Shown here: positions 8,301 through 17,076 of the stretch, in pieces
Numbering within the stretch: the stretch's first letter is position 1
How the letters are laid out: each line of letters begins with the position of its first letter
From: Lentzea californiensis
GTDB lineage: Bacteria > Actinomycetota > Actinomycetes > Mycobacteriales > Pseudonocardiaceae
NCBI RefSeq assembly: GCF_024648825.1
Contig: NZ_JANBBE010000001.1
Coordinates: forward strand, 62,001 to 126,000
Length of the DNA stretch: 64,000 nt
Direction of reading: 5' to 3'
Program-made: the position numbers and the translations under genes
Notes under the pieces: model-generated
Told to the model about the DNA's origin: nothing
Database searches by the model: none
What the model saw: the letters and a program-made list of their open reading frames with translations, nothing else

Positions 8301-9615
8301 TCACGCCGCGGCGGCGCTGGAGCTGCTGCCGGTCACCGGCCTGCCGGAATTTCGCCCCGGCGACGACCTGGCCGGCGCGATCGCGAACGCCGCGCCCTGG
8401 CTGCGCGACGGCGACGTGCTGGTCGTCACGTCCAAGGTCCTGTCCAAAGTAGAGGGACGGCTCGTCCGCGTGCCGGCGGATCCCGAGGAGCGGGACCGGA
8501 TCCGGCGCGAACACGTCGACGCTGAGTCCGTGCGGGTGCTCGCCCGCAAGATGCGCACCCTGATCACCGAGAACAAGCTCGGCATCGTGCAGGCCGCGTC
8601 CGGCGTCGACGCCTCGAACGTGGCGGGCGACGAGATCGCGCTGCTCCCCGTGGACCCGGACGGCTCCGCGGCGACCCTCCGTTCCGCGCTGAGGAAGTCG
8701 CTGGGCGTCGAGGTCGCCGTGGTGATCACCGACACGATGGGCCGCGCGTGGCGGATGGGCCAGATCGACGCCGCGATCGGCGCGTCCGGCATCCGCGTGC
8801 TGCACGACTACGCGGGTTCGGTGGACGAGCACGGCAACCAGCTCGCGGTGACGATGGTCGCGATCGCCGACGAGATCGCCGCGGCCGCCGACCTGGTGAA
8901 GGGCAAGCTCGGCGCGGTGCCGGTGGCGGTGCTGCGCGGGTTCGACGTGGTGGACGACGGTTCCACGGCCCGCGACCTGAACCGGCCGGTCGAGGAGGAC
9001 CTCTTCAGTCTCGGCACTGAGGAGGCGCTGGCCGCCGGCCGTGCGCAGGCCGTGCTGATGCGCAGGTCCGTGCGGTTCTACTCGGACGAGCCCGTCGATC
9101 TCGCCGTCGTGCGGCGGGCCGTCGGCGCGGCACTGACCGCGCCCGCGCCGCACCACACGAAGCCGCTGCGGTTCGTGCTGGTGCGGGAGAAGCGCTCGGA
9201 ACTTTTGATGGCCATGCGCGAGCAGTGGGAGAGCGACCTGCTCGCCGACGGGTTCACTCCCGACCAGATCGCACGCCGGGTCCGCCGGGGCGACCTGCTG
9301 GTGGAGGCACCGGAGATCGTCGTGCCGTTCCTCGTGCGCGACGGCGCGCACTCCTACCCCGACGTCCGCCGCGCGGACGCCGAGAAGACGATGTTCACCG
9401 TCGCCGGTGGCGCCGCCGTGCAGGGCCTGCTGGTGGCACTGGCCGCCGAGGGGCTCGGCTCGTGCTGGGTGTCGTCGACGATCTTCTGCGCGGACGTGGT
9501 GCGTTCGGTGCTGGGCGTTCCCGCCGACTGGGAACCGCTGGGCGCCGTCGCGGTCGGGCACCCGACCGAGCCGCTGACGCCGCGCGAACCGCTGGAAGGC
9601 CTGATCGAACTATGA
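8293..9615 (+). CDS. fbiB: Bifunctional F420 gamma-glutamyl ligase / dehydro-F420 reductase
   Basis: A 440-residue FbiB. The N-terminal ~250 residues are a CofE-type F420-0:gamma-glutamyl ligase ([51 protein letters not shown]). The C-terminal ~190 residues are an FMN nitroreductase-fold domain ([13 protein letters not shown], then [13 protein letters not shown]) that reduces dehydro-F420 in mycobacteria. The start is taken as the TTG at 8293 because it yields the conserved N-terminus and overlaps the fbiA stop. Its stop overlaps the next ATG as ATGA, so fbiA-fbiB-Nudix form a tightly coupled operon. Confidence 0.95.
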   Translation: MTDHAAAALELLPVTGLPEFRPGDDLAGAIANAAPWLRDGDVLVVTSKVLSKVEGRLVRVPADPEERDRIRREHVDAESVRVLARKMRTLITENKLGIVQAASGVDASNVAGDEIALLPVDPDGSAATLRSALRKSLGVEVAVVITDTMGRAWRMGQIDAAIGASGIRVLHDYAGSVDEHGNQLAVTMVAIADEIAAAADLVKGKLGAVPVAVLRGFDVVDDGSTARDLNRPVEEDLFSLGTEEALAAGRAQAVLMRRSVRFYSDEPVDLAVVRRAVGAALTAPAPHHTKPLRFVLVREKRSELLMAMREQWESDLLADGFTPDQIARRVRRGDLLVEAPEIVVPFLVRDGAHSYPDVRRADAEKTMFTVAGGAAVQGLLVALAAEGLGSCWVSSTIFCADVVRSVLGVPADWEPLGAVAVGHPTEPLTPREPLEGLIEL

Positions 9616-10139
9616 CTCTGCACGCCGACGCCGTCTCGACGCTGAGCCGGTTCTCGGGACAGGACGCCCTGCGCGAGGCCTACCTCGGCTTCCTGGCGGC
9701 CCGCGAGGACGCCTGCCGGCGATCTTGCGAACCCGGGCACCTCACGGCCTCAGCGTTGGTCCTGGACGCCACCGCGGAGCACGCGTTGCTGACGTTGCAC
9801 CCGCGCGTGGGCCGGTGGCTGCAACTGGGCGGCCACTGCGAGCCGGAGGACGTGTCCCTGGCCGCGGCGGCCCTGCGCGAGGCCACCGAGGAGTCCGGCA
9901 TGCGCGGGCTGCGGATCGAGCCGACGCCGATCCACCTCGACGTGCACCCGATCACGTGCTCGCTCGGCAAGCCGACGCGGCACTTCGACGTGCGGTTCCT
10001 GGTGCGCGCACCCGTCGGCGCACAGCCGGTGCGGTCCGCCGAGTCCGTCGACCTGCAGTGGTGGCCGCTGGACTCGTTGCCGGACAACGTGGACGACCTG
10101 CACCCGCTGATCGAGAGCGCTCTCGCGCGCCTGCGTTGA
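9612..10139 (+). CDS. Nudix hydrolase
   Basis: A 175-residue Nudix-fold protein starting at an ATG that overlaps the fbiB stop by 4 bp. The Nudix helix reads [20 protein letters not shown] followed by EESGM, a variant box with D in place of the first conserved Glu and one extra residue before RE. Such variants occur in the actinobacterial subfamily with GGHxE..D. The tail [16 protein letters not shown] is also typical. The tight coupling to F420 synthesis suggests processing of a nucleotide or diphosphate intermediate, or housecleaning of FAD/GTP-type compounds, but the substrate is not readable from sequence. Confidence 0.88.
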   Translation: MTLHADAVSTLSRFSGQDALREAYLGFLAAREDACRRSCEPGHLTASALVLDATAEHALLTLHPRVGRWLQLGGHCEPEDVSLAAAALREATEESGMRGLRIEPTPIHLDVHPITCSLGKPTRHFDVRFLVRAPVGAQPVRSAESVDLQWWPLDSLPDNVDDLHPLIESALARLR

Positions 10140-10222
10140 CCGCCGGTCTCAGCGCCGGAGCGCCCGGTAGCGCTTGAGCAGGGCGGTGATGGCGCCTGGC
10201 GCGCCCCTCGCCAACGGAACCC

Positions 10223-11104
10223 CTAGAACCGGCGGTAGTCGCGCGGCGAGAACCTCGGTGCTCGCCGCGGCCTCCGCAGCCCCGCCGCCGTCAGGTACAT
10301 GACGGCGCGGTGGCGTTGCGGCTTGTAGGGCTCCAGCAACTCCATCATGCCGTCGTCGTCGCCCGGTGTGCCGGTCAAGGCCCACGTGACGTTCTTGGCG
10401 ACGTGGTAGTCGCCGACGCTCACGGCGTCCGGGTCGCCCCAGGCCCGTTGCGCCACCTCGGCCGACGTCCAGACGCCGACGCCGGGCACCTTCTCGAGGA
10501 GTTCGCGGCTGCGCATCTCGGCGGCCTTCTCCAGCCGGTGCGCCACCTGCGCGACGTTGATCAACGTGCGGCGCCGGGCGCCGTCGAGGCCGCACTGGTG
10601 CCACTCCCAGTCCTGCAGGCCCAGCAACCGTTGCGGTGTCGGCGGAACCTTCAGCGGCTTCGGTCCGGGAGCGCTCTCACCGAACCTGCGGCCCAGCTCA
10701 CGCCACGTGCGGAAGGCCTCCACGCCGGTGACCTTCTGCTCCAGGATCGAGGCGAACAGCAGGTCCCAGACACGTCCGGTGGCACCGAGCCGCAGGCCGG
10801 GCCGTTGCCTGCGCGACTCGGCGATGACCGGGTGGTGGGCGACGAACTCGTCCACCGTGTCGTCCGCGCCGAGCAGCGCGGGCAGGCCGTCGAGCAGCCA
10901 CGGCCCGCCCTCGCCCCACGCTTCCGCCAGCACCTCACCGCTCACCCTGGTGATGTGCAACGTGCCGGGCCCGCACGGCGTGTTCGCCGCGAACCAGACG
11001 CCGCCCTCCGCGCTGAAGGACGGATCGCCCGGTCCGCGGCGCAGCCCGCCGAGCACCGCGCCCAGATCGAGTGGGAACGGTGGAGTCCAAGCTCTGCTAG
11101 GCAT
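10223..11104 (-). CDS. AlkA-like DNA-3-methyladenine glycosylase (HhH-GPD)
   Basis: A 293-residue base-excision repair glycosylase of the HhH-GPD superfamily. The helix-hairpin-helix reads LLEKVPGVGVWTSAEVAQRA and is followed by SVGDYHVAKN, where the Asp is the expected catalytic residue. There is no C-terminal iron-sulfur cysteine cluster, so an alkylation glycosylase is more likely than an EndoIII/MutY type. The start ATG lies within the last codons of manC (8-bp overlap). The gene is convergent with the Nudix gene, with 83 bp between stops. Confidence 0.85.
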   Translation of the reverse strand: MPSRAWTPPFPLDLGAVLGGLRRGPGDPSFSAEGGVWFAANTPCGPGTLHITRVSGEVLAEAWGEGGPWLLDGLPALLGADDTVDEFVAHHPVIAESRRQRPGLRLGATGRVWDLLFASILEQKVTGVEAFRTWRELGRRFGESAPGPKPLKVPPTPQRLLGLQDWEWHQCGLDGARRRTLINVAQVAHRLEKAAEMRSRELLEKVPGVGVWTSAEVAQRAWGDPDAVSVGDYHVAKNVTWALTGTPGDDDGMMELLEPYKPQRHRAVMYLTAAGLRRPRRAPRFSPRDYRRF

Positions 11105-12164
11105 CCGTCGAGAAGCGCACGCCGGCCTCGGGCAACACGACGCCCGGCCAGACCCGCGCTCCCCCGATCAGCTCACACCGCGCACCGATCACCGCGGAGT
11201 CGCCGACCACTGCGTCCTTGAGGACCGCACCGGCCTGCACGAGCGCACCAGCACCCACGATCGAACGTTCGACCAAGGCACCCTCGCCGACAACGGCACC
11301 GTCGAAGAGGATCGCGCCATCGAGCACAGCCCCGTCCGCAACCGTGCAGTTCGCACCGACCGTGCTGCCGCCCTTGAGCGTCGCACCCTCGTGCACCGCA
11401 GAGCCTTCAAGCACCAGGTAGTCGCCCGGCTGTGCAACTGCCGCCGACGGCGCAACGCCGCGCACGAGGTCCGCGGACCCCTGCACGAACGCCTCGGGCT
11501 TGCCGAGGTCCAGCCAGTACGTGGCGTCCACGTGCCCCTGCAACCGCTTCCCGGCCTCCAGCAGCCCGGGGAACGTCTCGCGCTCCACCGACACCGGCCG
11601 CCCGGCGGGAATCGCGTCGATCACCTCACGCCGGAACACGTAACAACCAGCGTTGATCTGGTCCGTCGGCGGGTTCTCCGTCTTCTCCAGGAACGCCTGC
11701 ACGCGCCCCTCGTCGTCCGTCGGCACGCACCCGAACGCCCTGGGGTCCTGCACCTTCACCAGGTGCAGCGTGACATCCGCCTCGTGCTCGCGGTGGGTGT
11801 CCACGATCCCGTTCAGGTCGACGCCCGACAGGATGTCACCGTTGAACACCATCACGTCGGGCTCACGCAGCTTGTCCGCCACGTTGCGAATCGCCCCCGC
11901 CGTGTCCAGCGGCACCTCTTCCACCACGTACTCGAGCTCCAGCCCGAGCCTCGACCCGTCCCCGAAGTACTCCTCGAACACCTCGGCCTTGTAACTCGTA
12001 CCCAGCACCACGTGCGTGATGCCGGCCTCCTTGATCCGCGACAGCAGGTGCGTCAAAAATGGCACCCCCGCGGTAGGCAGCATGGGCTTGGGAGCGGACA
12101 GGGTCAGCGGGCGAAGACGAGTGCCCTTGCCCCCGACCAGCACCACAGCTTCGACGCCGTGCAC
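11097..12164 (-). CDS. manC: Mannose-1-phosphate guanylyltransferase (GDP-mannose pyrophosphorylase)
   Basis: A 355-residue nucleotidyltransferase making GDP-mannose from GTP and mannose-1-P, the donor for mannosylated envelope lipids and glycans. The N-terminal Rossmann-like domain has VVLVGGKGTRLRPLTLSAPK and VMVFNGDILSGVDL. The C-terminal half contains left-handed beta-helix hexapeptide repeats (for example SIVGAGALVQAGAVLKDAVV). It is homologous to Rv3264c. The GTG at 12164 is chosen because GGAGGAGG lies a few bases upstream; a longer reading to 12230 adds unconserved residues. Together with manB it gives a complete route from mannose-6-P to GDP-mannose. Confidence 0.93.
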   Translation of the reverse strand: MHGVEAVVLVGGKGTRLRPLTLSAPKPMLPTAGVPFLTHLLSRIKEAGITHVVLGTSYKAEVFEEYFGDGSRLGLELEYVVEEVPLDTAGAIRNVADKLREPDVMVFNGDILSGVDLNGIVDTHREHEADVTLHLVKVQDPRAFGCVPTDDEGRVQAFLEKTENPPTDQINAGCYVFRREVIDAIPAGRPVSVERETFPGLLEAGKRLQGHVDATYWLDLGKPEAFVQGSADLVRGVAPSAAVAQPGDYLVLEGSAVHEGATLKGGSTVGANCTVADGAVLDGAILFDGAVVGEGALVERSIVGAGALVQAGAVLKDAVVGDSAVIGARCELIGGARVWPGVVLPEAGVRFSTDA

Positions 12165-12265
12165 CTTTTTCCTCCTCCGCGTTACAGCGAGCCGTTCGAC
12201 GGAATACTCTGACACGAAGCAGATCGTCATATGGGATCTGGTCCCGGCAAGGAGCTAAATCCGAC

Positions 12266-12652
12266 ATGGACCCCCGCGACCGGGCCGACGCCATGCTCGC
12301 CCGCGCCCGTGCACGCGGGCGGAACATCGTGACGCCGGACAACATGACGTCCCCGATGGACTCCTCGGACACGCAACAGATCCCTCGCGCGCTGGTCAAC
12401 GCCGTGGACCCACGCCGAGACCCGGACTCGACCATGATCCTCGCGCCCGCCCAGATGGGCCACCAGCAGCAGCAGCGCCCACCGCACCACGCACCGCAGC
12501 AGCCCATGCCGACGCAGCCGATGCCGCAGCAACAGCCCTCCGCAGATGACGCGGAAATCACGCAGGTCGTCCGGCCGGGCCTGATCCCGACGGTCTCGAA
12601 CCACCAGCAGACCCGCAACTCGCTGACGCAACGGCTGAGCGGCGACATGTAG
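12266..12652 (+). CDS. Hypothetical Gln/Pro-rich protein
   Basis: A 128-residue protein of unknown function, divergent from manC. The N-terminus MDPRDRADAMLARARARG is a basic amphipathic helix. It is followed by a flexible stretch containing HQQQQRPPHHAPQQPMPTQ and a C-terminal patch EITQVVRPGLIPTVSNHQQ ending LTQRLSGDM. No signal peptide or membrane segment is present, so it is probably cytosolic. The ordered ends flanking a Q/P-rich linker suggest a small adaptor or scaffold, but this is inference. The upstream 100 bp should contain promoters for both this gene and manC. Confidence 0.6.
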   Translation: MDPRDRADAMLARARARGRNIVTPDNMTSPMDSSDTQQIPRALVNAVDPRRDPDSTMILAPAQMGHQQQQRPPHHAPQQPMPTQPMPQQQPSADDAEITQVVRPGLIPTVSNHQQTRNSLTQRLSGDM

Positions 12653-13096
12653 GCGCGCCCGGCGACCGCCGGGCAGGCTCGCGCAGGGGTCCCCTTCGGG
12701 TTCGGGTCCCCCGCGACCCAACTTAGCGAGCAGGTCTGACACTGCCGCGCGTACGAAGAGGCCGCCGCGAGCCGAGAGAACACCGCGGGCTGATGACTGC
12801 CGCGAGTGCGGGGCTGAAGAGACCGCCTGATCGCACGCGAAGCCGCAGGCAAGCCATCCGAGTGCGCGGTGGTGGGCACGCATCCCGCCCGCGAAACGGC
12901 AGGCAAGCAGCCCGAGCGCACGGCAACGGACACGCGTCCCACCCGCGAAGCCGAAGGCGAGCTGTCCTTACCCCACCAACGCAACCATCTACGCAACGCG
13001 ACTCCGCCCAAAGCAACAGGCGTGCCATCAACCCGCGCACGGCGTAGACCCCGGCTTTGGATCAGATTGGCGGGGTTTGGGGCGGAGCCCCAGGAA
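12653..13096. other. 444-bp intergenic region between convergent genes, with repeats
   Basis: This stretch lies downstream of the Q/P-rich protein gene and downstream of wbbL. It holds an imperfect GC-rich hairpin near 12684-12722 (CGCAGGGG opposite CCCCCGCG) that may terminate the first gene, then the 54-bp repeat array. Short open frames cross it on both strands, but their composition simply reflects the repeat and they have no ribosome site, so none is called as a gene. Confidence 0.5.
12837..12974. repeat. 54-bp tandem repeat, two full units and a partial third
   Basis: The core GCGAAGCCGCAGGCAAGC begins at 12837, recurs as GCGAAACGGCAGGCAAGC at 12891 and as GCGAAGCCGAAGGCGAGC at 12945, giving an exact 54-bp period. 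The first two units agree along most of their length (for example GGCACGCATCCCGCCC against GGACACGCGTCCCACCC). The period is divisible by three, so open frames read an 18-residue repeat, but no gene is supported. A related single copy is at about 2768. Confidence 0.75.
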
Positions 13097-13960
13097 TCAC
13101 CCGGACTTACGAGTGAGAATCTTCACCCGAGCCGCCAGCCCAGCCTTCAACACAACCCGGAACGGCGCCCAAACCACCCCAGCATGCCGATCAGCCATGT
13201 ACCGATAAGCACTCCGATGATGCTCCCTCAACATCCGATCCGAAGACCGAGCAGTCGAGTGCCCCCCGATGTGCGTGACCTCGGCATCAGGCACATAAAC
13301 GTTCAACCACCCAGCAGCCCCAACACGCTCCCCGAGGTCAACGTCCTCGAAGTACATGAAGTACCGCTCATCGAACCCGCCGACGGAGTCGAAAGCCTCA
13401 CGCCGCATCAAAAAACAGGACCCGGACAACCACCCGGCAGAACGCTCGACGGGAGCCTTCTCCTGCCGATAGGCCCGAGTCCAGGGATTCGACTTCCAAA
13501 CAGCACCGAACAACGCATGCCCAACCCCACGACCAAGCGAGGGCAGCAGCCGAGCAGACGGGTAGACCTCCCCAGAAGGTTCCCGGATCAACGGCCCGAA
13601 CATCCCACCCCGAGGCCACCGAGCAGCGGCATCGATCAACGCGTCCACACTGCCAGGCGAGAACTCGATGTCGGGGTTGGAAATCAGCACCCACCCGACA
13701 TCGGGCCCCAAAGCAGCAACGCCGCGGTTGGCACCACCGCCGTACCCGAGGTTTCCGCCGGTGGGCAGAAAAGTGACGTGGGAGTGCGAAGCCGCAACGG
13801 ACTCCGGCACCCCGTCGGTGGACCCGTTGTCGGCGAGGATCACCTGCGCCGGACGGGTGGTGGCCTTCGCAAGGGTGTCCACAAAGGGAGCCAGCGTCTC
13901 GCCCGGCGAGTACGTGACCGTCACGACACCAAGTCCGTCGCCGTATTTCACGCGCGTCAC
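13097..13960 (-). CDS. wbbL: dTDP-Rha:GlcNAc-PP-decaprenol rhamnosyltransferase
   Basis: A 287-residue GT2-family transferase matching mycobacterial WbbL1 (Rv3265c) along its length. Motifs include VVTVTYSPGETLAPFVDTL, VILADNGSTDG, ISNPDIEFSPGSVDALIDAA, YPSARLLPSLGRG, GWLSGSCFLMRREAFDSVGG and FMYFEDVDLGER. WbbL adds L-rhamnose to GlcNAc-PP-decaprenol, forming the linker that joins arabinogalactan to peptidoglycan. The substrate dTDP-rhamnose would come from rmlB/rmlD encoded at 21.5-23.3 kb. The gene is 12 bp downstream of the GT4 gene at 13973 on the same strand, so the two are probably co-transcribed. Confidence 0.93.
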   Translation of the reverse strand: MTRVKYGDGLGVVTVTYSPGETLAPFVDTLAKATTRPAQVILADNGSTDGVPESVAASHSHVTFLPTGGNLGYGGGANRGVAALGPDVGWVLISNPDIEFSPGSVDALIDAAARWPRGGMFGPLIREPSGEVYPSARLLPSLGRGVGHALFGAVWKSNPWTRAYRQEKAPVERSAGWLSGSCFLMRREAFDSVGGFDERYFMYFEDVDLGERVGAAGWLNVYVPDAEVTHIGGHSTARSSDRMLREHHRSAYRYMADRHAGVVWAPFRVVLKAGLAARVKILTRKSG

Positions 13961-13972
13961 CCTAGCGACGCC

Positions 13973-15121
13973 TCAGCGTCGGTGGCGCACCAGCATCGCG
14001 CGTTCGTAGGCCAGGCGGTGGCGATCTGCGCTGACGGCCCACGAGAATTCCTTGGCCCGCTGCTGGCCTGACGCCGCCAGCGACGCGCGGCGGGCCGGGT
14101 CGTCCAGGAGGTCGGCGATCGCGGCGGCTATGTCGCCGGCGCCGACGCCGCAGTACGCGACGGCCTCGCCGCCCACCTCGGGCAGCGACAGGCGCCGGGT
14201 GGTGAGCACGCAGGCGCCACAGGCCATGGCCTCCAGCACGGGCAGGCCGAAGCCCTCGCCCAGAGACGGGTACGCCACCAGTTGCGCGCCGCCCAGGAAG
14301 CCCGCCAGTTGTTCGAACGGCAGGTAGCCGGCGCGGATCACGCGGATGCGGTGCGGGACGGAGTCGAGGGCGCGCTCCACCTGGCTGTCCCAGCCGGGCT
14401 GGCCCGCCAGCACCAGCGCGGGCGGTTCGGCGCGGCCCACCATCGCCTGGGCGAAGCCGCGGATCAGCGCCGGGACGTTCTTGCGCGGTTCCAGCGCGCC
14501 CAGGAACGCGACGTACGGCGCGTCGCCGAGTGACAGGCTGCGGCGCACCGCCAGGACCTCGTCCGGTGACGGCGGGTGGAAGCGTTCGGTGTCCACGCCG
14601 TGCTGGGCGATGTGCAGGACTCGGCGGTCGGCGCCGGCCACGCGCACCAGTTCGTCGGCGGTCGCCTGTGACGGCACCACGCACAGGTCCGCGCGCCGCA
14701 ACGAGGCTCGGGTCCAGGCGCGGAAGAAGCGGGCCTTCACCGACGAGTGCAGCACCGGGTCGGTGAAGAAGGTGGCGTCGTGCAGCGTCACGACCGAGGC
14801 GGTCTTGCCGGCCAGCGGGAGCGTGTAGTGCGGTGAGTGCACCACGTCCACGCCGAGGGTGCGGATCAGGCGCGGCAGTGTCGTCTGTTCCCAGGCCAGG
14901 CGGGCCGTCCTGGTGGCGACGGCGTCAGCGGCACGGACCACGCGGGCGTTCGGCGCGATCTTGCTGAACAGCTCCTCGTCGCGCGGCTGGCAGACGACCG
15001 AGAGCTTGGTCCCGTCCGCGTCCAGAGCGGCGACGAGCGAATCCACGTAACGGCCGACGCCACCACGGTCTGCTGGAATCGCGGTGGCGTCGATCAGCAC
15101 GCTGGGTTCGGCGGTCGGCAC
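13973..15121 (-). CDS. GT4-family glycosyltransferase
   Basis: A 382-residue GT-B fold glycosyltransferase of family 4. The N-terminal acceptor domain has the glycine-rich loop ADRGGVGRYVDSLV. The donor domain has FLGALEPRKNVPALIRGFA and the EX7E-type motif SLGEGFGLPVLEAMACGACV, the usual nucleotide-sugar binding signature. There is no signal peptide, so it acts on the cytoplasmic face. The GTG at 15121 is at the predicted transcription start, so the message may be leaderless. The acceptor is unknown; the location before wbbL suggests an envelope polysaccharide. Confidence 0.88.
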   Translation of the reverse strand: MPTAEPSVLIDATAIPADRGGVGRYVDSLVAALDADGTKLSVVCQPRDEELFSKIAPNARVVRAADAVATRTARLAWEQTTLPRLIRTLGVDVVHSPHYTLPLAGKTASVVTLHDATFFTDPVLHSSVKARFFRAWTRASLRRADLCVVPSQATADELVRVAGADRRVLHIAQHGVDTERFHPPSPDEVLAVRRSLSLGDAPYVAFLGALEPRKNVPALIRGFAQAMVGRAEPPALVLAGQPGWDSQVERALDSVPHRIRVIRAGYLPFEQLAGFLGGAQLVAYPSLGEGFGLPVLEAMACGACVLTTRRLSLPEVGGEAVAYCGVGAGDIAAAIADLLDDPARRASLAASGQQRAKEFSWAVSADRHRLAYERAMLVRHRR

Positions 15122-15129
15122 GATCAGCT

Positions 15130-15158
15130 AGCGTAATGTCATTTGCGAATGCGTTTAA
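15130..15158 (-). promoter_or_regulatory. Predicted promoter of the GT4-wbbL transcript, possibly leaderless
   Basis: On the minus strand a TTAAAC box (15158-15153) is separated by 17 bp from TACGCT (15135-15130), which fits the TANNNT -10 consensus of primary actinobacterial promoters. The predicted transcription start falls at about 15124-15121, at the GTG start codon. No Shine-Dalgarno sequence precedes that GTG. The stretch is clearly more AT-rich than its surroundings. Confidence 0.5.
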
Positions 15159-15180
15159 CGGGAATGCACCAATCCGATCG

Positions 15181-16152
15181 TCAGACGTGTGATTCCCACA
15201 CTCCCTGTGCGGTCTTTGCCCAGGTGAACTCACTCGCGCGGGTGATGCCGGCCTCGACCGTGTGACGAGGATCCGCCAAGACGGCGCGCAGTCCTTCCGT
15301 CAACGAGGCCAGGTCGCCACGCCGCACGACGGTTCCGGCGCCGCCCGCGACCTCCACCAGAGCCGGGTCGTCGGAGAGCACGACGGGCACACCGGCGGCC
15401 ATCGCCTCCAGCACCGGCAGCCCGAAACCCTCCGCCAGGCTGGGCGCGGCGAGCACGGTGGCACCGGCCAGCACCGAGGCGAGCCGTGCGTCGGACACCC
15501 TGCCGAGCAACGTCACGTGCGGCGCGCGCAGGTCGACGTCGCCCCAGCCCTGTGGACCGACCACGACCAGAGGCACCCGAAGCCGTTCGGTCGCCCGCAC
15601 AAGCAGTCCGAAGCCCTTGCGCGGCTCCACGGTGCCAACGGCGAGCACGTACGACGAGGGCAGGTCATCGGCCGGTGAGCCGACCAACCGCGTGACGCCG
15701 TTGGGCACCACGTGCACCGGCACGTCCACACGCACGCACTCCGCCAGTTGAGACGCAACAGCCTGCGTCGGCACCACCAGAGCGCGGGCCTCGCGAGCAG
15801 CACGCACGATCACTTTGCGGTGCCACGCGACCCCGCGCGGAGTCAGCGTCTCCGGGTGCGTCCACGGCACCACGTCGTGCACGGTCACGACGGCGCCCGG
15901 CAGCGGCGCGAGCGGCGTCGGGGCGTGCACGTGCGGGCCGAGCTTCGGCGGCAGGCCCCGTTCCCACAACGCCACCAGCACCCGCCGCGGCACCCTGATC
16001 ACGCGGTCGGCGCGGGCCGTCGCCGCAGTCGTCACGGTCCAGCCGCGAGGGGCGTTCTCCCCCAACGCCGCGAGCAACTCCGCCGTGTAGCGGCCGGTCC
16101 CGCCGGGGACAGGGGCGTTCAGCTGCTCGGTCAGCACTACTAGCTCGGGCAC
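15181..16152 (-). CDS. GT4-family glycosyltransferase
   Basis: A 323-residue GT-B glycosyltransferase, slightly shorter than usual for family 4. It shows the N-terminal loop PVPGGTGRYTAELLAAL, VVTVHDVVPWTHPETLT, the donor-site start VLAVGTVEPRKGFGLL and the EX7E-like SLAEGFGLPVLEAMAAGVPV. It resembles the neighbouring 13973 gene and the 20179 gene, suggesting local duplication. It is divergent from the GT2 gene at 16173 with only 20 bp between start codons, so their promoters must overlap each other or lie within coding sequence. Confidence 0.86.
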   Translation of the reverse strand: MPELVVLTEQLNAPVPGGTGRYTAELLAALGENAPRGWTVTTAATARADRVIRVPRRVLVALWERGLPPKLGPHVHAPTPLAPLPGAVVTVHDVVPWTHPETLTPRGVAWHRKVIVRAAREARALVVPTQAVASQLAECVRVDVPVHVVPNGVTRLVGSPADDLPSSYVLAVGTVEPRKGFGLLVRATERLRVPLVVVGPQGWGDVDLRAPHVTLLGRVSDARLASVLAGATVLAAPSLAEGFGLPVLEAMAAGVPVVLSDDPALVEVAGGAGTVVRRGDLASLTEGLRAVLADPRHTVEAGITRASEFTWAKTAQGVWESHV

Positions 16153-16172
16153 GTCGCGTACCGTCTCACGCC

Positions 16173-17075
16173 GTGTCGGCAGTCAGCACCGTGGTGGTCG
16201 TGACGTGGCGCGGCCGTGACCACATCACGGCGTGCCTGGACGCCCTCAAGGCCCAGAAGAGTCCACATAGGACGATCGTTGTCGACAACGCGTCCGACGA
16301 CGGCACGGCCGAGCTGATCAGCGGACACGAGGTCGTGAGGCTGCCCCGCAACCGCGGTTACGCGGGCGGGCTCGCCGCCGTGCTCGACATGGTCGAGACC
16401 CCGTACGTCGCGTGGCTCAACGACGACGCGGCACCGGACCCGTCGTGGCTCACCGAACTGGAGAGCGCTCTCGACGGTGATCCCGGCGCGGCCGCCGCCA
16501 CCTCGTCGATCCTGCTCATGGACGGCTCGACGCAGTCCGTCGGCGTCGCGCTGACGGCGGACGGCCACGGCAGGGACGTCGTGCTCGCCGGCCGCGAGGT
16601 GTTCGGGTTCTGCGGCGGCGCGGCACTGCTCAGGACCGCCGAGCTCAAGGCCGTGGGCGGCGTTCCGGCGAGCTTCTTCTGCTACTACGAGGACACCGAC
16701 ACGGCCTGGCGGTTGCGGCTGGCCGGCCACCGGGTGATCTCGGTCGGACCGGCGCGGGTCCGGCACCGGCACGGCGCCAGCACGCGTCCCGGATCGGTGC
16801 TCTTCCACCGCTGGAACGAACGCAACCGGCTGCTGATGCTGCTGCGGTGCGCCCCCGCGAAGGTGGCGTTCCCCCAGCTCGCCCGGTTCGCGGTGATCAC
16901 GGCGCTGTTGCCGTTCCGGAAGAACGTCCCGGACGCGGCCAACTTCCGGTTCGGACTGCGCACCCGCGTGCTGGCGGAGGTGCTGCTCAGGCTCCCCGCC
17001 ACCCTCTGGCAACGGCTCAAGATCAGGACCGAGGTCTCCCGCGGGAGCGTCTGGCAGGACTGGGCCGGCCGCTGA
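16173..17075 (+). CDS. GT2-family glycosyltransferase
   Basis: A 300-residue GT-A inverting glycosyltransferase resembling rhamnosyltransferases. Motifs: TVVVVTWRGRDHITACLDAL, TIVVDNASDDGTAEL, LNDDAAPDPSWL (DDA metal site) and FCYYEDTDTAWRLRLAGH, the ED.D.xxR signature also seen in WbbL-like enzymes. The basic C-terminus with hydrophobic helices may associate with the membrane. It is the first gene of a plus-strand run (16173-21270) in which spacing is 0-4 bp, indicating an operon. Donor and acceptor are not determinable; dTDP-rhamnose is plausible from the context. Confidence 0.87.
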   Translation: MSAVSTVVVVTWRGRDHITACLDALKAQKSPHRTIVVDNASDDGTAELISGHEVVRLPRNRGYAGGLAAVLDMVETPYVAWLNDDAAPDPSWLTELESALDGDPGAAAATSSILLMDGSTQSVGVALTADGHGRDVVLAGREVFGFCGGAALLRTAELKAVGGVPASFFCYYEDTDTAWRLRLAGHRVISVGPARVRHRHGASTRPGSVLFHRWNERNRLLMLLRCAPAKVAFPQLARFAVITALLPFRKNVPDAANFRFGLRTRVLAEVLLRLPATLWQRLKIRTEVSRGSVWQDWAGR

Positions 17076-17076
17076 A

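Noticed and set aside
12793-13047. Short open frame over the 54-bp repeat
   Set aside because: The protein reading only mirrors the repeat, has no ribosome site and is equally open on the other strand.
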